A model generated the notes under the pieces. That model was not told the origin of the DNA. It worked only from the letters and a program-made list of their open reading frames with translations, and did not search any database. A stretch of DNA of 64,000 nt from Nageia nagi. Lineage: Eukaryota > Pinophyta. The first letter of the stretch is position 1; every line of letters starts with the position of its first letter. This document shows, in pieces, positions 22,946-35,433 of the stretch. The stretch is taken from positions 63,984,001-64,048,000 of the forward strand of contig JBITNC010000001.1 of assembly GCA_050084985.1 (NCBI GenBank), read 5' to 3'. The position numbers were made by a program, and so were the translations under genes.

Positions 22946-25900
22946 ATATCAATAACAGTATTATCATAATGTTAACAAGAGTTATCATTTAATCAATAAT
23001 ACAAGATTCACAATTGCATAGATTAATGTGCACATTCTCATCACAATCCATAGAAATGATTATTTGCATAAAATATTTGCATCATTATACATGAGAAAGA
23101 ATAATCAACATGTGCATAATCTGATATCCATATATCCAACATTTTATTAGCACCATATAACCAATGAAGGGAGTAAAGTTGAAATTATTTTCTCATAAAT
23201 TAGGCCTTCACCTAGATGCCCATAAGGTGGAGCCTAGGTCCTACCAATCCTTAACTAGTTCCCTTTGGTTAGCAATATACTCTCATAAGGAGAAGTACTA
23301 GCTATTTTTTAAGGTTTTGATGTTTATTGGATTAACTAAATTAATTATCTTAATTAAGTTTTTAGCTTTCCTCTTAGGTTATCAAGATAGTCCCTAAATG
23401 GATGTGCAGACATGTGGTATCACTACACACATACCTATCCACCTATATGGACTTATATCGAGACCAATAGAGGAATTAAAGGAAATTGAGAAGTATGAAC
23501 TTTTCACCACTTGGATCGATGAACTAAAAGGCTCCATTTTGCCTTGTCCTCACCTCATGGCTCCCCAAACAAGTCATGTTGTAGAATAGAAAATGTTGGA
23601 TGTATGCAGTTTAGGGGGTTTCATTTTCATTGTTTGCATGATTTGCAAAGTATATAAGATAAATATGCATAAAATGCTTTAAAATGAAACTTCATCAAAA
23701 AATATCATCCATTAGAATGAACCTAAGAATCTAATGGGTTTTGTCACAACCCCTAGTGAACCTCTTTTACATAGGTTCGTAAAATTTTTAAGTAACAAGA
23801 AATTAGGAAATTATCCCCCTTTTTACTTAAAAATGTATACATAATTCATTCTTGCAATGCATCTATGACAAGGAGTTCTCCCCCCCTAAAAATTCATACA
23901 TTTATCAAGATTAATTTCATGCATGCATCATTTAGCAAGATTAACTTAAAAAATAAAAAAATTAATTTAGAAAAAGAAATTATCTTAGCTAAATTATTAA
24001 TTTTTGAGAGAGAAAAAAATAATAATAAAAATAATTGCTAAGGCATTTCACCATTAACTTAGAAAAATTTTAGCTTTAGCTAAAAAAATTCTCTCTTAAT
24101 TTTGAGTAAACAAATTCTTGCTAAATATGTTTAGTAAGGAATTACTTGAAATATTATCCCCCAAAATAATATTTTTAGAAGATTTAGGATTCTTAGCCCT
24201 GCAAAAAAATATTTTTAAATAAATGGGGAGATTAACTTAGTAAAAAATAAAAGGGGTAGGTGAGAAACAAAAATATACCCATTAACAAAGTTGTAGGTCA
24301 AAAAATGCTCCCACACATTTAAAACATAGGATTCCCCTTAGAATCCAATAATAACTGAAGGATATCCCCTTAGGATTTCCTCTTAAAATAATACACATTT
24401 GAAAAAGTAACTTAAGATTCTACTTTTTCTTAAAAAAGCTTGACCCCCCTTTTGTTAAAAAAATAACATAGGATACTCCCTTTTCTTAAAAACTATTAAC
24501 TTTGGATGCTTCCCTTTTTGAAAAAAAAAATATATATGTCCCCTTGTAAAAAGGTACATAAGATTACCTATAGGAATAATAATAACTCTCTTTGAAATGA
24601 GTAGGTCCCCATAGGATATCATATGCCCTTTTGAAAAAATTACATAGGATCCTCCTTGTTGCAAAAACAAATTGACATTCCCACATGCAATTTAATAATT
24701 TATTGTAATAAAGCAAGACTTTATCCATTAAAGTCCAATGAATCCATGTAAAATAATGAGCCTATTATTTTCATAAAAAATGTAACTTTGTACATTAGAG
24801 CTCATGAAAAGTGGCTATGCACTGCAGCTAGGCAAGGAGGAGGGCAACGAGGTTTGCGAGTTACAAGAGGAGAGTAGGGGTCGTGAAGGGTAGGAGGTGA
24901 TCATGGGTGAAGTAACTAGGGCTATAATTTTATTAGAGGTGCCATCAAAATAAATGGTAAGTCACAAAAGAAGAGGAGTATAATAAGGAGCTGCAGCCTT
25001 CCAATGTGATGCCAAGAGGGATAAAACATAGTAGTGGTTGAGAGGAGGGAATTGACATCATGTTGGGAGTGATAAGATTCAAATACAATGCTCTATTGTA
25101 AGGTGGAAAAAAGAATTATTTTAGGTTTCTAAAGAACTGGCTTTCCTTTCAGATAATGCTCCCATGGTGGCCCATACAAGTAGAATGCTATCAAAGGTTG
25201 AAGATAGAGGAGGGTTTATGCTAGGAGTAGAGAAGGGTCCTCTCCATAAGCAAAGGAGATTCCTTAATGGTCTAATAGAGTGTTCAATGATTGGGTATGA
25301 CTACGAGTGGCCAAAGGGTGGTCTTTGAGTTACATCTACGCATGGAATATGAGGTACGAGAAGGACACATACCAAGTTTGGTGGTGATAGGAGGAACAAA
25401 TTGGTGGTGGCTTGGGAAAAGCCATGTTGGGAGCAGTTGAGGGTTTGGTGGAACATCTCAACTCCCATAATGGCCATGAAGATAGATAGGTAGGGTTTTG
25501 ACTGCTTAAACTTCCTTCATATTTTATAAAAAAAAATACTTTCTCCATAGTAAAACATACCTTTACTCTGTAAAAAATTTCTTATATTATAAAATATTTT
25601 ACATTGTAACAGAAAATATATTTGCAACTTTAAAAAAAATTGTAATTAACTTAATTGTAATAAAAATCAATTATTACAAAGTTAAATAAATTCTAAAAAA
25701 AATATAAAATTTAAAATATAGATCTTCATATATAGAAATTACAATCTTTTTTTATTATTAAATTTGAAAGAGTATGTTTTTAAATAGCAAACTATTTTAC
25801 TTTCTTGCAAAAATAAAATATTAAAAAACCTAACAAAGTAGATTTTTGGTAAGCTTGCAATAAGATCTTAGTATAGTGTAAGAAATTTAATCAAAGATAT

Positions 25901-26325
25901 ATTTGACTATGCATAAACTTAGAAACACTAATTTTGTCAAGACCTTAAAATCTAACCTTAAAAATGTTAGATGTGACAAATTACTAACATGTAAATAAGG
26001 TAGAGTTTTACCTTAAATTTGAACCCATTAACCTCAAAATAAAGTATGTTACTATAAATCATTATAAATCCCAAGTATTAGAGATATCAACTAGATCTTA
26101 ACAAAACAATAATAGATCTAATTCTTAACCTTAAGGTGAAGATTAAAATTGATATCCTTAAGATTAGATCTATCAAAATTTTCATACAAGAAATATAGTA
26201 GATCTATCTTGTAGCTTCAAAAAATTAAAAATTAAAACAAGAATAGGGAATAGGCATACCTTCAAATTTGAGGAGTGTTACCTCAAATTTCCAAGTTCTA
26301 ATTTTGAGTAGATCACCACAAGGAG
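22946..26325. other. 5' half of the 8.6-kb element interior, unassigned
   Basis: Very AT-rich. 24300-24680 has a loose repetition of GGAT-CCCCTT-like words separated by A-runs. The stretch 24830-25480 is G-rich on the + strand and less AT-rich, but no domain is seen in any frame (25548-25336 minus is open without recognisable motifs). It may be an untranslated leader. Confidence 0.4.
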
Positions 26326-26337
26326 GCTTTTATACCA
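26326..26337 (-). promoter_or_regulatory. Primer-binding site of the 8.6-kb element (initiator tRNA-Met type)
   Basis: Minus strand TGGTATAAAAGC lies 2 nt inside the right LTR. It matches the canonical plant copia site TGGTATCAGAGC at 10 of 12 positions. Confidence 0.75.
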
Positions 26338-26339
26338 CT

Positions 26340-26793
26340 TGATGGAATCAATATTTTCCTAATTAATTCTTAATCACCAAGATCAATTGTAAAATACATT
26401 CAAATCCAACTAAACATAAGCATAACAAAATTTCTAATGTCACAAATACACAAGAGACACAATATAAAGTGGTTTCTCCCTCCTTGGGAGTACATCCACT
26501 AACTAAGATCTTATTACTCTTAGATGGACTCTCTTACAATCTACAATCCTACTTCTCCTACAACCATTCTTTGAGCATAACATTGCTGCTAATACTTGTG
26601 TGTTTTACAAGAGGGGAGGCTCTCTATTTATAGGATAAAATCCCTACCTTAAACTCCCTTTTACTCAAGGGTAAGGTTATGGTTCCATAATATAATATTC
26701 ATTAAACACTTAAAGGTATCTAGTGATACTTTAAATGTTTTGGTTACAGAGAGGTAAATATTAATTCTCCAAATTACATTACAAATTCTAACA
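26340..26793 (-). repeat. 5' LTR of the 8.6-kb element (right copy)
   Basis: 454 bp, TGATGGAATCAAT to AAATTCTAACA on the + strand. It carries the promoter for minus-strand transcription. Confidence 0.85.
26625..26632 (-). promoter_or_regulatory. TATA box in the 5' LTR
   Basis: TATAAATA on the minus strand. The same box is kept in the left LTR (18495-18502) and in the related LTR (54210-54217), the most conserved part of all three. Confidence 0.6.
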
Positions 26794-27000
26794 ACATTAC
26801 ACAACCATAGTGGGATAGGTCAAGTTTCTCCACAACACACAGTGAGATCATATGAGATTCGTAGAGCAACTTGGGCTACGATTCCTACAAGTTCAGTGGG
26901 TACTACCCATCCAAGATAGGTCAAAGTTGGTAGTTAAATAGATGGTGGGGAAGGAAGCTCATGAGGATATCCAAGTGATTAGATCACATGTTTTTTTATA
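26794..27000 (+). pseudogene. Possible continuation of the PMD pseudogene
   Basis: The sequence right of the LTR element should continue the interrupted pseudogene. It is less AT-rich than its surroundings and has short frames with stops, but I recognise no motif. The link rests on position only. Confidence 0.35.
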
Positions 27001-27214
27001 TTTCATGTTGTACTTGTCAATTTTTTTATAGACTATGTCATTTGTTTTTTGAGATCATGGAGGGCATGATCATTTCATATGTATAGACATGCTAATAATA
27101 GGCTTATTTGTTAATGACCTTATCTATTTTTTAGATCATGGTATTCATGATCGATGATTAGTTTTTCTACATGTGATGGATAGCTTATGTGATGAATATT
27201 TGGATATATTTTTT

Positions 27215-27254
<40 letters not shown>

Positions 27255-28735
27255 AGCTAAGACTTTTATATGCATGCTTTAGTATTATGTTGATGTATAC
27301 TAATATTTTATGTTTTAAGATATATGTGTTTATATTTTAAGATAGAGATGCATGAATGCTTTAATTTTCATATTTTCTTTAGTTTAATACTTTATTTATG
27401 ATATATTTTGTTGATGCAAAGTGATTTTTATGTTTATATAGGACTGCTATGTTCGTAAAATAGGATTTGAGTTGTAGGAGAAAGGAATCAAATGCATCAT
27501 TTTCCATTTTCTTGGCTACTTTTATACATGGCTTAGACATAATATACTGACATAAACATATGTGATATCATGAATTATGTGGATGTATGGATGTAAAACA
27601 CACAAAATTTACAAAACACTTATGTATGTAATAATGGATACATATAAATGCATAAGGACAAATGGTATATGAATGTAAAAATGTACGAAACTTAATGACC
27701 TAAGGTATTTATGAATGACATAATAATTTAGACATCAATATTAATGCTTTGGCAACTTATCAAGTTCTATAATAATAATAATTATGTATGATGGTATGGA
27801 ATGATAAATAAAGAAGTGTAATGAATAACACCTTCAATACTTAGTTTTATCAATTAATTTTTTGCTTTAGTCTCATATCAATTAATTTTTTGCTTTAGTA
27901 TCATCTACTAGGGATGATATAAAACAAGATCATAATATACTTAAGTTTACCATAGACTCATGTGTGTGCAATGATATTCATTTCCTTATTTTGACATTAG
28001 AAAATAGAATACCCCAAGATTGTAAATTGTGAGGTATGATTCTTTTTATGTTTTTGTAAGTTAGACTTCATTGCTAAAAAGTGTCCATAGCATGGTGAAG
28101 GTTAACCTCTTCATCCTATTATAGCCTAGTCTTATTGCCAATCAGGCATCTAGAGCCCTGATAGAGGATACTATAATAGCCCAAGAATTCTACATCTTTA
28201 TTTTATTTATTTTTTCTCTTCTATCATAGCTCTTGGGTTTAGGATGAAGCAAAAAAGTAAAAGAATCATAATCAAATTTATGCTCAATAAATACCCAATT
28301 CTTAATTGTTTCAAGATTTTAATATGAGAAGTGTATGAGCCTATTAGTACACCACCATATATCATATTTATTTCTTTTTATCATCCTAAGTTTTTAAAAT
28401 CTTGACATAGGATCTACTAAAAGCAAACATGAATGAAGTGTTCATTGTCTGCTTCTTTATTTGTTAATACAAATATATATAAAAATGAATATTATATGGA
28501 TGTATGTATGATATATGAATACATATAGCTTGATTAGTTACCTCTTTTATTATTATTAGTATCTAATGACTATGTCATTCGAGGTGAAGGACTAAACACA
28601 ATGAACAAAGTGGAATGAAATGAACATAAGGGAAGCACACCCAATAGCCAAGACATTTCAAAAGTATATCTTCTGAGTATATATACAATACATAATATTT
28701 TATTTTTTGTAATTTTATATTTTGTATGGATTTTT
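27001..28735. other. Non-coding AT-rich DNA with a TA microsatellite
   Basis: A (TA)n run lies at about 27218-27252. A 27-bp direct duplication (ATCAATTAATTTTTTGCTTT plus flank) lies at about 27850-27903. No gene is seen. A left LTR for the gypsy element would be expected around here, but I found no match to 45654-46509. Confidence 0.5.
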
Positions 28736-31130
28736 TTAATTTTGATTTTTTTTTGGTTTTTTATGATTTTTATGGGTTTCTAATTGGGCAAGAATCTGTA
28801 ACAAGTCATCATGGGTGAAAGCATGGAAATGATAGCAAGTACAAATGGTATGATCAATGGCCCATTGTATGGTATCACGAGTGACAAATATAGACAACAT
28901 GAAATTCCAACACCAAAGGTTTATGGATAAAAGATGGGCTATGGTGACGTCATCGAAAAGATCTTCTTTAAGATGTAGAAGACATGGCCCATAAAATTTA
29001 ACAAATTTGACTACCAATAGGGTAATAAGAGCATCAATCATAATCCTCCATATCAAATCAAGTTTGGAGAACATGCAAATGAGATTTTAGAGGAATTCTT
29101 TATCAAGTATATCATAAATTACACAAGTTCCCCAACAAGGCTGGTGATCAATAAAAATCTCTATTCGATGAGAATTACTTAAGGCATTATAGGCATGGTT
29201 AGATCTATCTAGTATGATAGTTAAGGCTTCCATGGATAAAATTTGATATTGTATACCTTTAAGCAATTGATTGAATTGGTCTTTCTCTAATTTTGGGGTT
29301 TGGATGAGGTCTCCTAAAGGGTCACTAAGAAATGTACAGGGTGACCATGAGATACAAAGGGATGATAATTCCCATGGGATAAGGGTATTATAATGTGAAG
29401 ACCCTTCCTACTGATTGGTGGTAGGACTAATGCAATGTTGATAACTCATGATGCCTAATGTATGCAAAGTACAACCAACCACCTGTAATGTCATATGCAA
29501 ATGTTTTAGAATTTGTATAAAGTTTTTTAAAGATAAGAACATATATACATGCACATATATATTCATATAAAAAGGATTTTATTTTGAATATTTTTATGAT
29601 TTTTATTCACATATATAGATTATGATTGTTTTGATAATTTTACTTTTATTAGAGTGAAAAACTTTTTTACAATTCTCAAGTAGCAATGATCACCTTATTT
29701 TTTATGAATAACCCAACCTTTATGATCCAAGAAGTAAAAGTATGGAGGTTTAACTGTAAAATGAGTAGGTCTTGGTCCTAGAATGGATGGTTGATAATGG
29801 ATAGGATACAAAATAAGTGGCAAAACTAGGGCATGATGCTTGAACTTCTTAATGATGCATTTTGGTATAGCTGATGATGTCAAAGCCTCATCATTTTTAA
29901 GAAGCAAAAAATGAGATGGAATCCCTAAGGAATATGGATATTGAGGGGGAAGTAATGATGTGAGGGGTATTGCACTCTCTATGAGATACTAGATATACTC
30001 ATTTTTTACAGGTTTAGTCATGACCTCATTTCTTCTTCTATTAAGGCATTTAAAAGTCCTTTGAAACCTTGGTTTTACATTGGTAGAATTATTTACATAA
30101 TAATTTTTATTAAATAATGAATTTTAATCATATATAATTTTATTATGCAAAATAGAATGGGTATTATACTCAAGTATCAAGTCATTGATAACCTTAGTTA
30201 TGGACAATGATCTTCCATAACATCAAAGAGTCATATGATCAACAAAATTTAACAAGATTCTAGGTATCCCGTAAGGCCAATGCAAGTGAAATAGATGGAT
30301 TCAATTCATTAAGGATTTAGTTTCCATCCATATGTCCTTTGCTTCTAACTCAATGGTTACCTTAAAGTTACTAATTTTTAAATCCCATGCATTAGTTCTT
30401 CATTATTTAAAAAAATTCATGGTTAAAAATTCTTGAATTGCTTGTGGTAAAGTGAAGAAATAGGCTATCTCAATGTAAGGACACTTACATAATGCTTGCA
30501 TGTAGTGATCTTTTGGGTATCTATTAATAAAATCATGACTTACAAGATTAAATTATAATTGTGTTTTTTCATCATCTTCTAGTCTTCTTGGAATTAAAGT
30601 TCTTATTTGACTATTGCATAGAGGAGGATTGGGGAATCTTGACCTAATTTAGGAATATCATCAATCAATTTGTTGCACACATTTGATTGATCATTGAGGC
30701 TTACATACAAACATTGTGTACAAATAATGAATTATTTTATGATGACATAGGTATCTTATCATTTGGTTTACCCATGTAAACAAAAAATCCTCATTTGGCC
30801 AAGTATTAATTACTCTATTTTGGATCCAATTGTTGAAGAAGCAATCAACTATGATCTTAGGGGCTGATGTGGGCTAGTATCAACATAACAAGTTTATCAT
30901 GCGAACTTGGGTAAAATAATGTGCATGAATTAGGTGATACATGGCTTTATCTACATAAATATCCAAGTTATCTCCTTGAACACTTATCTCCCACCCTTGA
31001 TATCTTTTTGGAGATAATTTTAAGGCTAGGATTCCTTGTAGATCAATAGGTAGATGGAAGAAATTTCTATTTCTAGGAGAAGTATATAAGGATAATTCTA
31101 TTATAGCCTTATCTTCCAAGTATCTCAATT
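28736..31130 (-). pseudogene. Broken coding remnants downstream of gypsy integrase, unidentified
   Basis: The minus strand has open pieces 29074-28736 (112 aa), 29907-29695 (70 aa) and 31128-30880 (82 aa). Between the last two lie broken stretches with protein-like character, such as FLFTWVNQMIRYLCHH and FINRYPKDHYMQALCKCPYI. They lie 3' of integrase in the same orientation as the gypsy element, where some plant gypsy lineages carry an extra ORF. I do not recognise the family, and no membrane-anchor pattern that would mark an env-like protein is evident. Confidence 0.4.
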
Positions 31131-31329
31131 TCTTGTACCAAGATATCTATCAAATTTCTCTTTGATCAACAATTAGGTGGACACTATTACTCTTTTTTAG
31201 TGCCATTTTTTGTTTCAAATACATTAGATATGTATAAGTTTTAAGAAAAACACTTTTGTTGATTTTTAACTAAAAGATTATTTACAATATATATAATTAC
31301 AAATAAAAAAAGCTTAGTAATTATAGAAA

Positions 31330-32138
31330 GGACAAAGTTGCATGATGTTTATAGGTTCACGCTCTTCATTGCCTTCCATATCAACTAAATGATAAGCTCT
31401 AGATCCAAATTTTCTTTTAATTCTATAGGGACCTAACCAGTTAGGAGCAAACTTGTCACAAAGTTATTGTTCCATTTGAGAAGTTTGTTGGTTTTCTTTT
31501 AAAACCAAATATCCTATATTAAATTCATGAATTTTGACTTTTTTTTTTTCATCAAAAGCTCATTTAATCTAATTTTGATAAGTACATAGATGCTCTAATG
31601 CATTGACTCTTATTTCATCTAGAAGTAGTAATTAACCTAATCTTATTTTATAATTTGCTTCATCTGTGATATAGTCTTCTAAGGAAATTCATAGAGAGAT
31701 AATTTCTATTTCCAAGGGTAGCACTACTTCTACCCCATAAACTAAAGAAAATGGGGTTGCCTTAGTAGGAGTTTTAATAGTATTTCGATAAGCCCATAAT
31801 GCATGTGAAATTCTTGCATGCCAATCTTGGTCAGAATCATCAATAGTTTTTAATAAAATAATATGAATGGTTTTGTTTGTGGCTTCAGCTTGGCCATTTC
31901 CTTAGGGATAGTAAAGCATTAAGAAGCTTAATCAGATATGATATCCTTTACATAAAGCTTGAAATTCCTTGTTATAGAAGTTTTTCCCATTATCAGTAAT
32001 AATTTGAGCTAGAATTTCAAAACAACATATAATGTGTTTTTGTATGAATTTTGCTATTTTTGGTCCTTTTGTTGAAATCATAAGGATGGCTTCTACCCAT
32101 TTCATAAAATGTTCTGTAGAAGTTATTATAAACTTATG
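31330..32138 (-). pseudogene. Gypsy integrase, catalytic core and C-terminal part
   Basis: Minus strand from 32138 down: HKFIITSTEHFMKWVEAI, then IITDNGKNFYNKEFQALC (second catalytic Asp), then YP-stop-GNGQAEATNKT (catalytic Glu in the QAE block, with CAA changed to TAA). It continues with WAYRNTIKTPTKATPFSLVYG and ends in the C-terminal fold FAPNWLGPYRIKRKFGSRAYHL near 31430-31370. This is the DDE core and GPY/F-type C-terminus of a gypsy integrase with several stops. The N-terminal part is at 37163-37749, beyond the inserted copia. Confidence 0.8.
32134..32138 (+). repeat. 5-bp target-site duplication of the young copia (mate 37158-37162)
   Basis: TTATG on both sides of the LTRs, perfect, the size made by Ty1/copia integrases. 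Confidence 0.9.
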
Positions 32139-32616
32139 TGTTGTGTGTGGAGCATGATTGTTCAGAGTTGTTTATTTTAGCCAGATGTATATCCCAGGAA
32201 GCTAAAAACGTCTGGAAAATTACCTTGTAAAAGTAAAGTAATTTCTAGTCAATCTGGGCCGTTTATTAGGCAAATAATCTGACGGTTGAACTTATGTTTG
32301 GTTTAGGGATTTTTTCCTAGATAAAAACCCCTCTTTTTGCATGTGGGCATTGTAACAGACGTGATTCGGTGAGTGAGAAATAGAAACGTGAGACTGTGAG
32401 AGAAAACAGAGGATATTACAGCGGATCTGCTGTAGGTTGTATCTATTCACTCTACTGGATAATAAAAAAGGAAGGACTGGCTGTTTGGTGTGGACGTAGC
32501 CCAAACTGGGTGAACCACGTATATCTGTGTCTCTCTTGTTTATGCATTTTCTGTGCTTATATTTCTAAAATGTTTTTTATGTTCTATTGCTCCGTAATAA
32601 TTATAATTTCCTAACA
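32139..32616 (+). repeat. 5' LTR of the young copia
   Basis: 478 bp, TGTTGTGTGTGGAGC to TTTCCTAACA. An ATAAAAACCC stretch at 32321-32330 may be the TATA region. Confidence 0.95.
32321..32330 (+). promoter_or_regulatory. Candidate TATA region in the 5' LTR
   Basis: ATAAAAACCC, the only TATA-like word in the middle of the LTR; a copy lies at 36862-36871 in the 3' LTR. It departs from the TATAAA consensus. Confidence 0.35.
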
Positions 32617-32618
32617 AC

Positions 32619-32630
32619 TGGTATCAGAGC
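32619..32630 (+). promoter_or_regulatory. Primer-binding site (initiator tRNA-Met)
   Basis: TGGTATCAGAGC, perfect to the canonical plant copia site, 2 nt after the LTR. Confidence 0.9.
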
Positions 32631-32691
32631 CGAAGGTCTATTTGGCTGATAAACTCGCAGGAAAGAAGGATTCCTCGTTCGAGTGGGAGCA

Positions 32692-35433
32692 ATGGCGGAA
32701 GATGGTAAGTTTAGGGTTGAGAAATTTAATGGCCAAAATTTCTCGCTATGGAAGATGCAAATGGAAGATTATTTGTATCAAAAAGATCTATACCTACCAT
32801 TGAGCGGAAAAACAAATAAGCCGACGAATATGACAGATGAAGAGTGGAACCTTCTCGATAGAAAGGCACTTGGAGCAATACGGTTGAGCCTCGCTGCATC
32901 AGTTGCCTTCAACATTTCGAAGGAAACAACGACAGAGGGTTTATTTCAGGTGTTGTCAAAACTATATGAACAACCCTCAGCCTCAAACAAGGTATTTCTT
33001 ATGAAACGGTTATTTAATATGAAGATGTCGGAAGGTGGATCTGTTGCGGATCATTTAAATGATTTTAATACTGTTACAAGTCAGTTATGTTCTGTAAAGG
33101 TAGACTTTGATGATGAAGTTAGAGCTCTGTTATTCTTATGCTCATTACCAGAAAGTTGGAATGGTTTAGTAATGGCCATTAGTAACTCTATGTCTGGATC
33201 TAGTACTTTAAAGTTTGATGATGTTGTCGGTGCTATCCTTAGCGAGGAAATGCGACGGAAAAGCTCCGGTGAAACATCGGGAAATGCTTTGAGTGTAGAT
33301 TCTAGGGGAAGAAAAAGTGAAAAAGGAAAGAGCTCAGGATATCGTAGTAAATCAAAGAAAGGCAGATCCAAGTCCAGATCGGGATTAGAGTGCTGGAATT
33401 GTGGAAAGAAAGGACACCTAAAGAGAGACTGTAGATCTCGGAAGGGAAAAGAAGGAGATGCACAGCAAGAAAACAATCATGAAGCAAATGTGACAGGTGA
33501 GATGTTACAAGATGCTTTGATTCTTTCTTTCGAAAATATTAATAATTCCTGGGTGGTAGATTCAGGGGCCTCATTCCATGCCACACCTGATAAGAAAAAT
33601 TTTCATGACTATGTTCAAGGAGATTTTGGACAAGTTCGTTTGGGGGATGATAAACCTTGTAAAATTGTTGGAATGGGTAAGGTTCTTATAAAACAGCAGA
33701 ATGGAAACCAATGGCTACTAAAGGAGGTAAGGCATGTTCCAGATCTAAGAAAAAATTTGATTTCAACAGGGCAGTTAGGTAGTGAAGGTTGTGTGACAAC
33801 TTTCACAGATAAAGCTTGGAAGGTCACCAAAGGAGCCCTAGTAATAGCAAGAGGTGAAAAGGTTGGTACATTGTATTTATGCAATGGTATTTCTAACTCT
33901 GTTAATGCTTTAACTTCCAAAGGAGCAGATGCAGCATTATGGCATCATAGGCTCGGACACATGAGTGAAAAGGGAATGAAGATTCTTCACTCAAGAAATT
34001 TGTTGCCAGGTTTGAAGAATGTTGATCTGGATTTCTGTGAGAATTGCATCTATGGAAAACAGAAGAGAGTTAGATTTCTCAGAGTTGGGAAAGAGAAGAA
34101 GAGCCAAAAATTAGAGCTTGTGCATACAGATGTATGGGGACCGGCTCAGGTATCATCTCTCGGTGGCTCTCGTTATTATGTTACCTTTATTGATGATGCA
34201 ACTAGAAAAACTTGGATTTATTGTATTAAGAATAAATCTGATGTATTTGATACTTTTAAGAAATGGAAAGCTTTGGTTGAGATTGAGACAGGAAAGAAAT
34301 TGAAGTGTCTTAGATCAGACAATGGAGGTGAATATTGCAGCAAAGAGTTTGATAGGTACTGTTCAGAACATGGAATTCGTAGAGAGAAGATAGTTCCAAG
34401 AACACCACAAGAAAATGGTGTATCAGAAAGGATGAACAGGACAATCATGGAGCGTGCAAGGTGCATGAGATTGCATGCAGGATTGCCTTTACAGTTTTGG
34501 GCAGATGCTGTAGATACTGCTATTTATCTAATAAACAGAGGGCCTTCAAGTTCCTTGGATGGTGGTGTTCCGGAGGAAGCATGGACAGGTAAAAAGGTAA
34601 ACTACTCTTTTTTAAAGCCTTTTGGTTGTGAGGCCTTTGTCCATATTGATAAAGAAAATAGAACAAAGCTTGAGGCAAAGTCAAAGAAATGTACCTTTAT
34701 TGGATATGGTGTTAATGATTTTGGTTATCGCTTATATGATTATGAAAATCACAAAATCATTAGGAGTAGAGATGTAATATTCAATGAAAAGGTCTTCTAT
34801 AAGAATCAGTTGCAGGAAAAGAAACAAGAAAAAGAAAATAAGGAATACGTAGTTCTTGATGAAATCACTGGAAAAGTAAAGGTGCCTGAAAATAATAATA
34901 ACCAACCACCACAACAGCAACAGGCACCCCAAACACCTGAAAGTGGTGTTAGAAGATCTACCAGGATAAGTAGACCCCCTGAACGATACTCTCCTTCATT
35001 ATATTATTTATTGTTGACTGATTCCGGTGAACCTGAATGTTATGAAGAAGCAATGCAGGTTGAAAGCAGGAAGAAGTGGGAGGTAGCCATGGAAGAAGAG
35101 ATGGACTCCTTAATACATAACCAGACTTGGGACTTAGTCAGGTTGCCTGCAGGAAAAACTACATTGAAGAATAAATGGGTTTACAGGCTGAAGGAAGAAG
35201 ATGGAGGAAAACAGAGGTACAAAGCTAGACTTGTGGTGAAGGGGTTTGCACAGAAGAAAGGTATTGATTTTGATGAAATATTTTCTCCTGTTGTTAAAAT
35301 GACTTCAATCAGAACTATTTTAAGTCTTGTAGCAGCTGAAGATTTGCATCTTGAGCAGTTAGATGTAAAGACAGCCTTTCTCCATGGGGATTTGGAGGAA
35401 GAGTTTATATATGCAACAGCCACAAGGATATGA
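32692..35433 (+). CDS. Copia gag-pol, part 1: gag, protease, integrase and start of RT
   Basis: 913 residues from ATG 32692; the same frame is open upstream only to a GTG, so ATG is preferred. Order: gag (UBN2-like, [20 protein letters not shown] near the start), Lys/Ser-rich linker, CCHC zinc knuckle [14 protein letters not shown] (234-247), and aspartic protease with [13 protein letters not shown] (Asp290). Integrase follows, with its HHCC finger (His418, His422, Cys449, Cys452) and DD35E triad Asp480, Asp543, Glu579 (SDNGGEY and [11 protein letters not shown]). RT begins at about 810 ([21 protein letters not shown]). The frame ends early, 5-6 codons after a net +1 (or -2) shift at 35404-35410, within the [10 protein letters not shown] block. 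All integrase and protease catalytic residues are present. RT is truncated, so this copy cannot make a full polyprotein without frameshifting. Confidence 0.93.
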   Translation: MAEDGKFRVEKFNGQNFSLWKMQMEDYLYQKDLYLPLSGKTNKPTNMTDEEWNLLDRKALGAIRLSLAASVAFNISKETTTEGLFQVLSKLYEQPSASNKVFLMKRLFNMKMSEGGSVADHLNDFNTVTSQLCSVKVDFDDEVRALLFLCSLPESWNGLVMAISNSMSGSSTLKFDDVVGAILSEEMRRKSSGETSGNALSVDSRGRKSEKGKSSGYRSKSKKGRSKSRSGLECWNCGKKGHLKRDCRSRKGKEGDAQQENNHEANVTGEMLQDALILSFENINNSWVVDSGASFHATPDKKNFHDYVQGDFGQVRLGDDKPCKIVGMGKVLIKQQNGNQWLLKEVRHVPDLRKNLISTGQLGSEGCVTTFTDKAWKVTKGALVIARGEKVGTLYLCNGISNSVNALTSKGADAALWHHRLGHMSEKGMKILHSRNLLPGLKNVDLDFCENCIYGKQKRVRFLRVGKEKKSQKLELVHTDVWGPAQVSSLGGSRYYVTFIDDATRKTWIYCIKNKSDVFDTFKKWKALVEIETGKKLKCLRSDNGGEYCSKEFDRYCSEHGIRREKIVPRTPQENGVSERMNRTIMERARCMRLHAGLPLQFWADAVDTAIYLINRGPSSSLDGGVPEEAWTGKKVNYSFLKPFGCEAFVHIDKENRTKLEAKSKKCTFIGYGVNDFGYRLYDYENHKIIRSRDVIFNEKVFYKNQLQEKKQEKENKEYVVLDEITGKVKVPENNNNQPPQQQQAPQTPESGVRRSTRISRPPERYSPSLYYLLLTDSGEPECYEEAMQVESRKKWEVAMEEEMDSLIHNQTWDLVRLPAGKTTLKNKWVYRLKEEDGGKQRYKARLVVKGFAQKKGIDFDEIFSPVVKMTSIRTILSLVAAEDLHLEQLDVKTAFLHGDLEEEFIYATATRI

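Larger units (their letters stand above)
18209..26793 (-). mobile_element. 8.6-kb LTR retrotransposon lacking recognisable pol (non-autonomous or gutted)
   Basis: Two direct LTRs (18209-18666 and 26340-26793), both TG...CA, are about 94% identical by eye. The element runs right to left: the primer-binding site is next to the right LTR and the polypurine tract next to the left LTR. The 7.7-kb interior shows no RT, integrase or protease. The only pol trace is a possible end of RNase H near 20230-20160. Its LTRs and 3' non-coding region resemble those of the copia element at 53936-56398, so it is probably a non-autonomous (LARD-like) derivative of that copia family. The flanks GCATA and ACATT do not form a clean 5-bp duplication. 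It sits inside the PMD pseudogene. Confidence 0.8.

Noticed and set aside
18204-26798. Clean 5-bp target duplication around the 8.6-kb element
   Set aside because: Flanks are GCATA and ACATT; only three of five bases match, so I do not claim it.
28736-31130. Env-like gene of a plant errantivirus-type gypsy
   Set aside because: No signal peptide, membrane anchor or coiled-coil pattern could be supported in the broken frames.
32683-32691. Upstream GTG start for the copia gag
   Set aside because: The ATG at 32692 gives the usual gag N-terminus; GTG starts are not expected in plants.
33081-33476. 131-aa minus-strand frame and other antisense frames inside the young copia
   Set aside because: They are shadows of the gag-pol frame on the other strand and have no domains.
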